Shown here: positions 47,379 to 55,625 of the stretch, one piece after another
Numbering within the stretch: position 1 is the first letter of the stretch
How the letters are laid out: each line of letters opens with the position of its first letter
Source of the DNA: an uncultured Eubacterium sp.
Lineage (GTDB): Bacteria > Bacillota > Clostridia > Lachnospirales > Lachnospiraceae
NCBI GenBank assembly: GCA_947385875.1
Contig: CANDMV010000002.1
Location: forward strand, 1 to 64,000
Length of the DNA stretch: 64,000 nucleotides
Direction of reading: 5' to 3'
Position numbers and translations under genes: made by a program
Notes under the pieces: model-generated
What the model saw: the letters and a program-made list of their open reading frames with translations, nothing else
What the model was told of the DNA's origin: nothing
Database searches by the model: none

Positions 47379-48319
47379 TTCATAACTCCTTCCAAAAATT
47401 CCGTCATCGCATTCTCATAAGCTTCCATATCTTTATAGTAGCTTTCAGCATGAGCTGCGTCTTTTATAATTAATTTTGTCACCTTAGAGCCGCAGTTTTG
47501 TTCGATTTCATCACACATTGCGCATGGCACAAAGGTATCTGCATCCCCATGAATCAGCAGAATCGGAACCTGTGCATTACGCACTTCTCTGGCAGCATTA
47601 CATTCGTCCAGTCCGTAGCCCGCTTTTTTGCGGTTCATATAATCGGTAATCTGCATCATTGGAACTGCGGGTATATGGTACATGGTATGCAGCACATGCG
47701 TAAATACCTGCTTCGGTGAAGTAAACGCACAGTCTGAAATAATCCCCTTTACCTGTTTTGGCAGCTTCAGCCCGCTTGTCATCAATACTGTAGAACCACC
47801 CATAGAAATGCCGTGCATCACAATCTGCACATCCTCGCCGCACCGCTCAATCACCCAGTCAATCCATGAACAGGCGTCTACGCGGTCCAGACATCCAAAT
47901 CCAATGTATTCTCCTTCGCTCTGACCATGTGCCCTCTGGTCTACCAGCAGCAGACTGTACCCCCGCTGCAGATAATACGAAGACAGCCCGCAGAAGTCGC
48001 TAGATGCCTGTCCTGTGTATCCATGAAAGCAAATGGCAGTCTTCTTCTCATCCTGCTGCGGAAAATAGATCGCATGAAGCCTCAGCCCGTCACCGGACTG
48101 CTTAAATACATCCTCATGCGGCTGAGCCATCAGATTTTCTCTCCGCTCTCCGATCAGCGGAAAATACTGATTCCAGTCGGTCCCTGCCATCTTCATTGTG
48201 CGTTCAACCTTTGCATTGCTTCTTTTCATAGTCCTGCGGTATAAGTATGCTGAAGCCCCTGCCTCTGCAGCCGCCAGCACTCCTGCCAGCACCGCAGTCT
48301 TTTTTAATAATTTCTTCAT
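47375..48319 (-). CDS. Membrane-anchored alpha/beta hydrolase
   Basis: The 314-residue product has an N-terminal hydrophobic anchor (AVLAGVLAAAEAGASAYLY). The oxyanion region is CFHGYTGQ, the nucleophile Ser is in HGISMGG, the acid is in LLIHGDADTFVP, and the histidine is in KDAAHAESYY. Similar to BAAT/prolyl-oligopeptidase-like hydrolases of the YqkD/FrsA sort. It overlaps the condensation gene by 4 bp. It may release, deacylate or export-process the product of the cluster; that role is inferred from position only. Confidence 0.85.
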   Translation of the reverse strand: MKKLLKKTAVLAGVLAAAEAGASAYLYRRTMKRSNAKVERTMKMAGTDWNQYFPLIGERRENLMAQPHEDVFKQSGDGLRLHAIYFPQQDEKKTAICFHGYTGQASSDFCGLSSYYLQRGYSLLLVDQRAHGQSEGEYIGFGCLDRVDACSWIDWVIERCGEDVQIVMHGISMGGSTVLMTSGLKLPKQVKGIISDCAFTSPKQVFTHVLHTMYHIPAVPMMQITDYMNRKKAGYGLDECNAAREVRNAQVPILLIHGDADTFVPCAMCDEIEQNCGSKVTKLIIKDAAHAESYYKDMEAYENAMTEFLEGVMK

Positions 48320-48461
48320 ATTTCTCCATTTCCGGGCAATTTGATCCCCAGCGTACTGTTTCAGCTTAATTACGCGAGATATAATTCACCTAAATATAAT
48401 TGATACAGTACACTATAGCGTATTTGAAACTGCAAAATAAGACTCTGTATTTTTTGCTTTT

Positions 48462-48797
48462 TTATTTCTTCTTTTTGCTTTGAATGAACTCTTTTAACTT
48501 TAATGCTTTGCCGATATCTCCTTCTACCTTGAGCTTCTGCAGAGTAACCGCAGCTACCGGATCAAGCTTTCCAGACGCAATCTTCATAAATGTCTCCGCC
48601 TTGCCGGTAAACATCGCATCCCTGTCATAATATTCATACGGCTCGACATATAACACGCCTTCCTTTACTTCTACATAAAAGATGCCCTCCGCATCCCCAA
48701 CAATATTGAACTGGTATGCCAGATGCTCTGTCACATCGCTCACATCAGCCTCCATAAACTTGCCTTTAATCTCTGAAAAAAAATCTGCGTATGTCAT
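48462..48797 (-). CDS. SCP2 sterol-carrier-like lipid-binding protein
   Basis: The 111-residue product has the SCP2 fold pattern (strand-rich middle, FYVEVKEGVLYVEPY; helix FTGKAETFMKIASGKLDPVAAV; basic tail KSKKKK-like QSKKKK). Family members bind lipids or acyl chains in a hydrophobic tunnel. The start at 48797 follows GGAGG. It is the first gene of the acyl cluster and has two operator-like dyads in its leader, implying control by the divergent TetR protein. Confidence 0.8.
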   Translation of the reverse strand: MTYADFFSEIKGKFMEADVSDVTEHLAYQFNIVGDAEGIFYVEVKEGVLYVEPYEYYDRDAMFTGKAETFMKIASGKLDPVAAVTLQKLKVEGDIGKALKLKEFIQSKKKK

Positions 48798-48817
48798 ATT
48801 TAATCCTCCATTTTCTC

Positions 48818-48881
48818 TTTCGACCATAAGTCGATTTATCTTTTCCATTACATTAACATTTATTCGACCATTGGTCAATTA
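48818..48881 (-). promoter_or_regulatory. Promoter and two operator-like dyads of the acyl cluster
   Basis: TTCGACCATAAGTCGATTT (48819-48837) and TTCGACCATTGGTCAATTA (48863-48881) share TTCGACCAT-N2-GTC(G/A)A. On the minus strand the second overlaps a -35 TTGACC with TAATGT 17 bp on, and the first lies downstream of the start site. This is the usual layout for TetR-type repression, and tetR is the next gene upstream. Confidence 0.65.
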
Positions 48882-48984
48882 GTATTATTAAAAAAAATTA
48901 CCAAATATTAAATTATTTTCTGTGAACATTTTTATAATCAGGTATGTTATAATTGATTTGTTTATTTTTGCATGATCTTTGGTT

Positions 48985-49045
48985 TACTCACGAGCAATGC
49001 AGTCAGTCTTAATTCCTTTTGCTTGTGAGCCGATTTTAATGATTG
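48985..49045. repeat. Family F element, divergent copy
   Basis: ACTCACGAGCAATGCAG and TGCTTGTGAGCCGATTT match the family F hairpin arms at 32.5 and 58.3 kb. It separates the operators from the tetR start. The rest of 48882-49166 is AT-rich without other features. Confidence 0.55.
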
Positions 49046-49166
49046 CTGGGAGCTGATAAGAAAAAGGCGAGATCTATGGATAGGTTATTTCTTAACAGTT
49101 CCCTAGTATATATTCTTTATTATAGTCAGACATCAGCATAATTATTTATCAGGAAGGCGAAAAGAT

Positions 49167-49778
49167 ATGCCAGACATTTCAAAATATGACAGAATCCTAG
49201 ATGCATTACAAACACTAATGGAAAGCCAAAAACTACAGAATATTACAGTCAGTCAGATCGCGCAGGCTGCCGGCATCGGCAAAGGAAGCATTTATTACTA
49301 TTTTTCTTCAAAAGAAGCTATCCTGCAGGCAATGATTGAACGTAATTATAAAAAGCCGCTGGAAACGGCAAAAGATCTGGCTATGCGGACGGATATCCCG
49401 CCTTTTACGCGTATGGCAATGATTCTTCAGGCATGTCGGAATTCTTCTATCGAATATATGCGCCAGGACGCGTCTACTTCTTCCATCGGCGCACAGGAGC
49501 AGGCTTACCTGCACCAAAAATATGTAAATTATCTGATTAGTGAATTAAAGCCGGAACTGACTGCGATCATTGAACAGGGAATTGAAATTGGAGAAATCCA
49601 TTTTGAATATCCATCTGCACTGGCAGAAATTGTTTTGATTGTACTCACGGTTAAGATCGGGAATCTGCTTCTGCCTTCATCACAGGAAAATATTGAAGAG
49701 ACGATGCGTGCGTTGATTTCATTATTAGAAAAGGGAACGGAAAATCCGGCCGGATCGCTGAATTTCCTATTATCTTAA
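49167..49778 (+). CDS. TetR-family transcriptional regulator
   Basis: The 203-residue product has an N-terminal HTH (ITVSQIAQAAGIGKGSIYYYFSSKEAI). The all-helical C-terminal domain is the usual ligand pocket. AGGAAGGCG precedes the ATG. It is divergent from the SCP2-ligase operon, whose leader carries two TetR-like dyads. Repression relieved by an acyl or acyl-CoA ligand is a reasonable guess from the lipid context, not shown by sequence. Confidence 0.9.
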   Translation: MPDISKYDRILDALQTLMESQKLQNITVSQIAQAAGIGKGSIYYYFSSKEAILQAMIERNYKKPLETAKDLAMRTDIPPFTRMAMILQACRNSSIEYMRQDASTSSIGAQEQAYLHQKYVNYLISELKPELTAIIEQGIEIGEIHFEYPSALAEIVLIVLTVKIGNLLLPSSQENIEETMRALISLLEKGTENPAGSLNFLLS

Positions 49779-49845
49779 TAAAATAAACTGTTAAACGACT
49801 GCATCCATTTCGGTCCGCGCAAACGTGTGCCAATAAATCATCCCT

Positions 49846-50072
49846 ATCATGCCCTGTGGGTACAAAGCATAGAGTGCAAATTGCGGGAATGATTTTTCAA
49901 ACACGCTCTAGTGTACTGTCTGCTTGATATTTAGCATAATTACTTGTCTATTTTCCCGATAGCACATATCAAAAATCCTTAACGTAGGCACCACTACGCC
50001 GCGGATTTTTGATATGCACTCTCGGAAAAATATCCTGCGTACTTATACTAAATATCAAGCAGACAGTACACT
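49846..50072. mobile_element. Family A arm abutting a complete family B element
   Basis: 49846-49913 is a family A arm ending CACGCTCTAG. Family B starts at once: CTAGTGTACTGTCTGCTTGA (49910 on) with the matching arm ending CAGTACACTAG at 50073. Inner pair TATCAAAAATCC / GGATTTTTGATATG. CTAG borders both sides. This fills most of the 49779-50158 gap. Confidence 0.8.
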
Positions 50073-50086
50073 AGCTAAAATCCATA

Positions 50087-50125
50087 AGAAAACGGACTTA
50101 GGACGCTGATGCGCCCATAGTCCGT
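50087..50125 (-). terminator. cysK terminator
   Basis: ACGGACT (50092-50098) and AGTCCGT (50119-50125) pair around a GC-rich loop; minus-strand TTTTCTT follows. Confidence 0.75.
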
Positions 50126-50158
50126 CATACCAAACATGTTCTGATTATTATAGTCTAA

Positions 50159-51091
50159 TCATTCATCTTCAAACAATGGTGTAGAAAAGTACCGTTCCGC
50201 CGTATCCGGCAGTATCGTAACAACTGTTTTCCCTTTTCCTAGCTTTTTTGCCATCTGAATCGCTGCTGCTACATTTGTCCCGCTGGAAATTCCGCACATA
50301 ATTCCTTCCCGCCTTGCAAGATCTTTGGATGTCTGGATGGCTTCTTCATCGGAAACGATATAAATATCCTCATAAATCTGCTGATTTAAAATCTTTGGAA
50401 TAATTCCGTCACCAATGCCCATCTGCAGGTGCGTGCCGATTGACCCTCCTGATAAGATCGCGGCATTCTCCGGCTCTGCTGCCCAGATCAATATATCAGG
50501 ATACTGTGCCTTTAATACTTCACCAATGCCGGTAATCGTCCCTCCGGTTCCAATGCCGGAACAAAAGCCGTCAATCGCACCTTCTACCTGCTCTAAGATC
50601 TCAACCGCTGTATGATATTTGTGGGCAATTGGATTTGCAGGATTTTCAAACTGCTGGGGTACAAATACATTCGGGTCATCTTTTGCCATGCGCAGTGCTA
50701 TGTTCATGCACTCTTCAATACAGGCGCCGATATTCCCGGCATCATGAACCAGAATCAGCTCTGCGCCGTAATGCTGCACCAGCTTGCGCCGTTCCTCGCT
50801 GACAGAATCCGGCATGATAATCCGTGTCTTATAGCCGCGAACTGCTCCGATTAAGGCAAGGCCGATTCCCTGATTTCCGCTGGTCGGTTCTACGATGATT
50901 GTATCTTTATGTATGCGCCCTTCTTTTTCTGCGCGGACAATCATCTGATACGCTGTACGTGTTTTAATAGAACCGCCGACGTTTTGTCCCTCACATTTTA
51001 CTAAAACTTCCGCACTGTCCTTGGGTACCAGTCTGTTCAACCGGATCATTGGTGTATGACCCATTGCGGCTAATATATTTTCATAAATCAT
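50159..51091 (-). CDS. cysK: Cysteine synthase (O-acetylserine sulfhydrylase)
   Basis: PLP enzyme making cysteine from O-acetylserine and sulfide. The 310-residue length fits CysK. The PLP lysine is in NVGGSIKTRTA (GSVKDR in most family members), the loop is EPTSGNQGIGLA, and the phosphate site is GTGGTITG. GAGGACAGC precedes the ATG. It is monocistronic with its own terminator. The sulfite reductase-like gene 8 kb away could supply sulfide. Confidence 0.93.
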   Translation of the reverse strand: MIYENILAAMGHTPMIRLNRLVPKDSAEVLVKCEGQNVGGSIKTRTAYQMIVRAEKEGRIHKDTIIVEPTSGNQGIGLALIGAVRGYKTRIIMPDSVSEERRKLVQHYGAELILVHDAGNIGACIEECMNIALRMAKDDPNVFVPQQFENPANPIAHKYHTAVEILEQVEGAIDGFCSGIGTGGTITGIGEVLKAQYPDILIWAAEPENAAILSGGSIGTHLQMGIGDGIIPKILNQQIYEDIYIVSDEEAIQTSKDLARREGIMCGISSGTNVAAAIQMAKKLGKGKTVVTILPDTAERYFSTPLFEDE

Positions 51092-51199
51092 CTTATGCTG
51101 TCCTCTTTCTATGATTTTTCATCGTGTTTTATCATAACACAATCTGGGGACGGCGTAAAGAAAATAGATGAAATTCTTTGTATCACATTTATTGATTGT

Positions 51200-51480
51200 C
51201 AACAGTTTAGATAAGGTGTTACGTAGTGGCTGGCCGGACGCTGGGAGAGGGAATCTGCCCGGTCTGTCGGTGTCCGTTCCAGAATGCAAGAAGCCCTAAG
51301 CATTCTGCATTTACGCTGTGGTACCGTACGGTCGCGGCACCTAGTCCGCCCTGACTGAATGTCAGCAGCTAAAGGTGCCGCTGCGGCTTCGCCGCCTGTT
51401 TATCGAGCAGAATACTAAGGGCTTCTAACATTCTTCCAAAGCCGCCGGCAGACCGGGCAAATTCCCTCTCCCAGCTGTTT
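51200..51480. mobile_element. Family L element, uninterrupted copy
   Basis: Arms GCTGGGAGAGGGAATCTGCC (from 51239) and CCCTCTCCCAGC (to 51474), with internal arms TTCCAGAATGCAAGAAGCCC and GGGCTTCTAACATTCTTCC. The centre reads GGCACCTAGTCCGCC, the empty-site form of the interrupted copy at 41.2 kb. GC-rich, non-coding. Confidence 0.8.
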
Positions 51481-51510
51481 ATGACAAGCATTACATGAAT
51501 CATACTGTCT

Positions 51511-51659
51511 GTAACGGCTGATCAGATCATGACCTATGATAAGCAGTACCCAGTTAACTGTAACGGCTGTATCAGATCGTGATTTATGATAAGCAGTACC
51601 CAGTTAACTGTAACGACTGTATCAGATCGTGATTTATGATAAGCAGTACCCGGTTAATA
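51511..51659. repeat. Three tandem copies of a 50-bp unit
   Basis: GTAACGGCTG...GATAAGCAGTACCC(A/G)GTTAA recurs from 51511, 51560 and 51610. Copies two and three are nearly identical. It lies between two large palindromic elements. Confidence 0.85.
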
Positions 51660-51699
51660 GTTGTCTATGTATTTATCGTCTTTGTTGTAAGGCTGATCA

Positions 51700-51975
51700 G
51701 AAACAGCCGGGTGATGGGAGCTGTCTCATCTTTCTGTGATGTTGGAAGAATGATTAGAAGCCCTTAGTATTCTGTTCAACAGACAGGCGGCGGAGCCGAA
51801 GCGGCACCTTTAGCTACCGGCATTTGGCCGGGGCGGACTTGGTGCCGCGACCGTCCGGTACCACAGTGTAAAAACAGAATACTTAGGGATTCTTATCATT
51901 CTGGAAAAGTCACAGAAAGATGAGACAGCTCCCATCACCCGGCGTCCGGATATTCAAAAATGTAACACATTATCT
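51700..51975. mobile_element. Large palindromic element related to family L core
   Basis: Outer arms GGGTGATGGGAGCTGTCTCA and TGAGACAGCTCCCATCACCC. The core GGCGGAGCCGAAGCGGCACC through GTGCCGCGACCGTCCGGTAC matches family L in inverted orientation relative to its neighbour. It ends with TGTAACACATTATCTAAAC, the complement of the start near 51195. 51092-52125 therefore holds only repeats. Confidence 0.75.
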
Positions 51976-52125
51976 AAACTATTGCATTTTGCGGAACATG
52001 AATGCCGTCGGTTTGGGAAGGTAAACAGGCGGTGGTCCGAAGCGGAGGCTGAATCGTTATCTTTTGCTTTCATCATTCAGCCATTCTGTGTTATATTTGA
52101 ATTATTAAATATTTGGAGAATAAAT

Positions 52126-53040
52126 ATGGACCTAAAAAATTTGAAAACATTTATCCAGACCGCAGAATTAGGCAGCTTTACCAAAGCGTCTGAAAAATTG
52201 GGCTATTCTCAGTCTACTGTGTCCTTTCAGATTAAGCAGCTGGAAACGGAACTAAATACACAGCTGTTTGAGCGTATCAATCATACGGTTGCCTTGACTG
52301 ACAGAGGGAGGGAAATATTAGCATATGCGCACCGGATTATCCGGCTGTCAGACGAAATGATACAAGATGCGCCGGACGGGCAGGCTGCTGTGGGGCATGT
52401 ACGTCTTGCTATGGCTGATTCTCTGTGTGCTTCACTGCTTCGGGAGGATTTTAGTGCCTTTAGAAAGCAGTATCCGGGCATTTCTTTAAAAATCATTGCA
52501 GCCGGAACGGAAGAAATATTCCGGCTGATAAATCACAATGAAGTGGATGCTATGCTGACACTGGACAATCATATTTATAATACGGATTACATCATCGTCA
52601 GAGAAGAGAAGACTGCCATGCATTTTACTGCTTCTTGTGACTGTCCGCTGCGTCATAAATCGAATATTGCAATCGAAGAGCTGATTCAGCAGCCTTTTAT
52701 TCTGACCGAAAAAGGAATGAGCTATCGCAGGCTGTTAGATGAAAAACTGGCTAGAATGTCATTAGAAATACATCCGGTCCTGGAAATCGGCAGTGCCGAT
52801 CTCATCTGCCAGCTTATAGAACAGGGTGTTGGTATTTCCTTTCTGCCGGATTATGTAACTGCTAAAAAAGCAGCTGCCGGCAGATTAACTTACTTAAATG
52901 TAGAGGATTTTGACATCGATGTATGGAAACAGCTGCTGTATCACCGTGACAAATGGGTTTCCCCACAGATGTCATCTGTACTGCGCTACTGCATCAGCAG
53001 GGAATTTTTGTCAGAGCCGCAGGATGTACTTTCAAACTGA
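52126..53040 (+). CDS. LysR-family transcriptional regulator
   Basis: The 304-residue product has an HTH in GSFTKASEKLGYSQSTVSFQI and an effector domain with GVGISFLPDYVTAKKA. The start at 52126 follows TTGGAGAA; the frame reaching back to 51982 is repeat sequence. Divergent from cysK beyond 1 kb of repeats and convergent with the hemC fusion. A role in sulfur or tetrapyrrole control is suggested by location only. Confidence 0.9.
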   Translation: MDLKNLKTFIQTAELGSFTKASEKLGYSQSTVSFQIKQLETELNTQLFERINHTVALTDRGREILAYAHRIIRLSDEMIQDAPDGQAAVGHVRLAMADSLCASLLREDFSAFRKQYPGISLKIIAAGTEEIFRLINHNEVDAMLTLDNHIYNTDYIIVREEKTAMHFTASCDCPLRHKSNIAIEELIQQPFILTEKGMSYRRLLDEKLARMSLEIHPVLEIGSADLICQLIEQGVGISFLPDYVTAKKAAAGRLTYLNVEDFDIDVWKQLLYHRDKWVSPQMSSVLRYCISREFLSEPQDVLSN

Positions 53041-53074
53041 GATTCCACATTGCAGTAAGTCATCTCTTGTTACC

Positions 53075-55432
53075 TTACTGCATAGCAGTTGTTTTACACA
53101 ATTCTGCCAATTTCTCGTAAGACGCCTGCTCTGCTTCCAATACTTCTTCAGCGCCAAGCATCTTCAAACAGGCTGTCGTCTTCGGCCCGATGCTAAACAG
53201 TCTGACTCCTTTTTTCCATTCTTCTCTGACCTGCCCTAACAGACGTTCGGCTGAAGACGCGCATGTAAACAAAATCCCATCGTACTCTGACAAAGCACGC
53301 ATTTTTGATAGATCCGGCTCTACCGCCTGATTTTTGTATACTACGATTTCTTCAAATCGGCAGAATCCCAGCAGGGCCCTGACTAGATGTCCGTCAGTAT
53401 TTTCGGCCTGAAGACAGCAGACTTTTTCTGTCCCAGATAACTGCTTTTTTAATACTTCCGCAAGCGCATCGCTGTGAAATCTATCCGGCTTAAGATCTGC
53501 ATACAGTCCATGAGCACCTAGCGCTTCCTCTGTCTTTTTTCCAATCACAGCGATTCTGCATTCAAAGAGGCATCGCATATCCAGCCGTTTTTTCGCACAT
53601 GCGCTAAAAAATGCTTCAACACCATTTTTGCTTGTAAATACCAGCCAGTCTGTATCCGTAAACGTCTCCGCATGAAAGGTGCATTCAGCATTTACGATCT
53701 CTCCTACTTGTATTTCATCCACACATGCGCCCTGTGCATGGAGCATTTCCCGGAGTCTGGTAGATTTTTTCCCTATTTTTGGAATCAGATACCTTCTGCC
53801 AAACAATGGCTTCTGCTCAAAAAAATTCAGCCCTTCTCGCAGCGCGACGACTTCCCCTACTACAATCAGCGCAGGCGGCGTAAATCCTTCCTGCCGCACC
53901 TTTTTTGCAATATGCCAAAGATCAGATATGCATGTTTTCTGCGACAGTGTGGAGGCATTAGAAATCACTGCGATCTTGGTATCCTTCGGCATTCCCGCAT
54001 CCATCAGTCTTCTCGTAATCTCCTCTAATTTGCCAAGACCCATCAAAAATATGCAGGTTTCATTCCCTTTTGCCATCGATTCAAAATCAATATCTGCCAA
54101 TTCATCATTTTTATCATGAGCTGTCACCACGCGAAATCCCTGTGCGATTCCACGATGTGTAACTGGTATTCCCGCATAAGCCGGCCCTGCCGTACTAGAA
54201 GAAATACCCGGTATGATTTCTACGCTTACTCCATGCTCCTTTAAAAACAGCGCTTCTTCGCCGCCGCGTCCAAACACATAGACATCCCCGCCCTTCAGCC
54301 GAACTACTTTTTCATATTCCATGCTTTTATTCAGCAGCAGACTGTTGATTTCTTCCTGCTTCATAGTATGGTTATGACTTGCTTTTCCTGCATAAATCAG
54401 TTCGCATTCCGGCTTTGCAGCTTCCAGCAGCTCTGGTGCAGCCAGCCTGTCATAGATAATGCAGCCAGCTTCCCGTACAGCCTGCATTCCTTTTACCGTA
54501 ATCAGTCCCGGATCTCCCGGCCCTGCTCCGACCAGAGTGACCTTTCCTGTCATCTGCCGGCGGATCCTGTCTGCTGCTTCTTTTGCAAGTCCTTCCCACT
54601 GCTCAGAACATACCTTTACATATGCCTGTCTGCTTCCCGTCTCATTTCCATACATCGCAGCCAGCTGATAGCGCCCGTCTGACAATTTCGTTAAGACTGC
54701 CCCCACCGGCTTATGACAATCGCCGCCGATCAGCTCCAGATATTCTCGTTCTGCTTTCGCAGCCTTCATCGTCTCTTCATCGCTTAATGCATCTAACATA
54801 CTTAAGAGCTGCGTATCGCCCTTACGGATTTCAAGTGCTAAAATCCCCTGTGCAGGTGCTGGAATCATCTGATCGGTTTCTAAATACTGGGTAATCTTAT
54901 CCTGCATTCCCATTCGATGAAGACCTGCGGCTGCCAGCACAATGCCGTCTAACTGCTCTTCTTCCATCTTCCGAAGCCTTGTATCCACATTTCCCCGGAT
55001 ACCTGCAACTTTCAGCTCTGGATTTAACCGCTTTAACTGAAATTCCCTTCGTCTGCTGCCAGTACCGATGACTGCACCTTCAGGCAGCTCCTCCAACGAT
55101 TTTTTTTCACGCAGAATCAACGCATCTCTGGGGTCTTCCCGCATCCAGGCTTTTGCAAACATCAGCCCGGATGCCGGTATGGACGGCATATCTTTCATGC
55201 TGTGTACACCGATGTCTGCTTCATGGTTTAAGATTTTTTCTTCAATTTCCCTGACAAATACACCTTTGTCTCCGATCTCATGCAGCGGTCTGTCCAGCAC
55301 GAGATCTCCCTTCGTCTTTACGATCTGTATTTCAAATTCATGCTTTGGATATACTTCCGCCAGTTTTTTTCGTACATATTCTGCCTGAATCAGCGCCAGC
55401 CTGGAACCTCTCGAAGCTATGATATATTTCAT
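53075..55432 (-). CDS. hemC: Triple fusion: hydroxymethylbilane synthase, uroporphyrinogen-III methyltransferase, uroporphyrinogen-III synthase
   Basis: The 785-residue product has HemC at about 1-296 (ASRGSRLALIQAEYV, GIRGNVDTRLRK, dipyrromethane cysteine Cys239 in GGDCHKPVG). CobA/SirA-type SAM methyltransferase spans about 297-545 (VGAGPGDPGLITVKG, RLKGGDVYVFGRGGEE). HemD is the rest (LVFTSKNGVEAFF, TCASSAERL). One chain would carry porphobilinogen to precorrin-2, the branch to siroheme and cobalamin. The start at 55432 follows GGAGGAGAAC. Downstream of hemA; hemB and the precorrin-2 dehydrogenase are not nearby. Confidence 0.92.
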   Translation of the reverse strand: MKYIIASRGSRLALIQAEYVRKKLAEVYPKHEFEIQIVKTKGDLVLDRPLHEIGDKGVFVREIEEKILNHEADIGVHSMKDMPSIPASGLMFAKAWMREDPRDALILREKKSLEELPEGAVIGTGSRRREFQLKRLNPELKVAGIRGNVDTRLRKMEEEQLDGIVLAAAGLHRMGMQDKITQYLETDQMIPAPAQGILALEIRKGDTQLLSMLDALSDEETMKAAKAEREYLELIGGDCHKPVGAVLTKLSDGRYQLAAMYGNETGSRQAYVKVCSEQWEGLAKEAADRIRRQMTGKVTLVGAGPGDPGLITVKGMQAVREAGCIIYDRLAAPELLEAAKPECELIYAGKASHNHTMKQEEINSLLLNKSMEYEKVVRLKGGDVYVFGRGGEEALFLKEHGVSVEIIPGISSSTAGPAYAGIPVTHRGIAQGFRVVTAHDKNDELADIDFESMAKGNETCIFLMGLGKLEEITRRLMDAGMPKDTKIAVISNASTLSQKTCISDLWHIAKKVRQEGFTPPALIVVGEVVALREGLNFFEQKPLFGRRYLIPKIGKKSTRLREMLHAQGACVDEIQVGEIVNAECTFHAETFTDTDWLVFTSKNGVEAFFSACAKKRLDMRCLFECRIAVIGKKTEEALGAHGLYADLKPDRFHSDALAEVLKKQLSGTEKVCCLQAENTDGHLVRALLGFCRFEEIVVYKNQAVEPDLSKMRALSEYDGILFTCASSAERLLGQVREEWKKGVRLFSIGPKTTACLKMLGAEEVLEAEQASYEKLAELCKTTAMQ

Positions 55433-55433
55433 C

Positions 55434-55570
55434 TGTTCTCCTCCTCCATGTATACAAAACATCTGCCTGATATACCTATATATTCTTTCTGCTCATTCTA
55501 TGTTCTCCTCTATGCATGCAAAACATCTGCCTGATATACCTGTATATTCTTTCTGCTCATTCTCTATATC
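55434..55570. repeat. Tandem duplication covering the hemC ribosome binding site
   Basis: TGTTCTCCTC and AAAACATCTGCCTGATATACC with ATATTCTTTCTGCTCATTCT occur twice, about 66 bp apart (55434 and 55500 onwards). The copy next to the hemC start supplies its GGAGGAGAAC; the second is a spare copy upstream. Confidence 0.8.
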
Positions 55571-55625
55571 CAGAGATCTTCCATGCATTCACGTTCTTTC
55601 TGCTTTTGGCTGCTATTCGCCGGCT

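Noticed and set aside
51982-52125. N-terminal extension of the LysR protein at 52.1 kb
   Set aside because: The extension is repeat sequence; a proper RBS and the conserved HTH N-terminus place the start at 52126.
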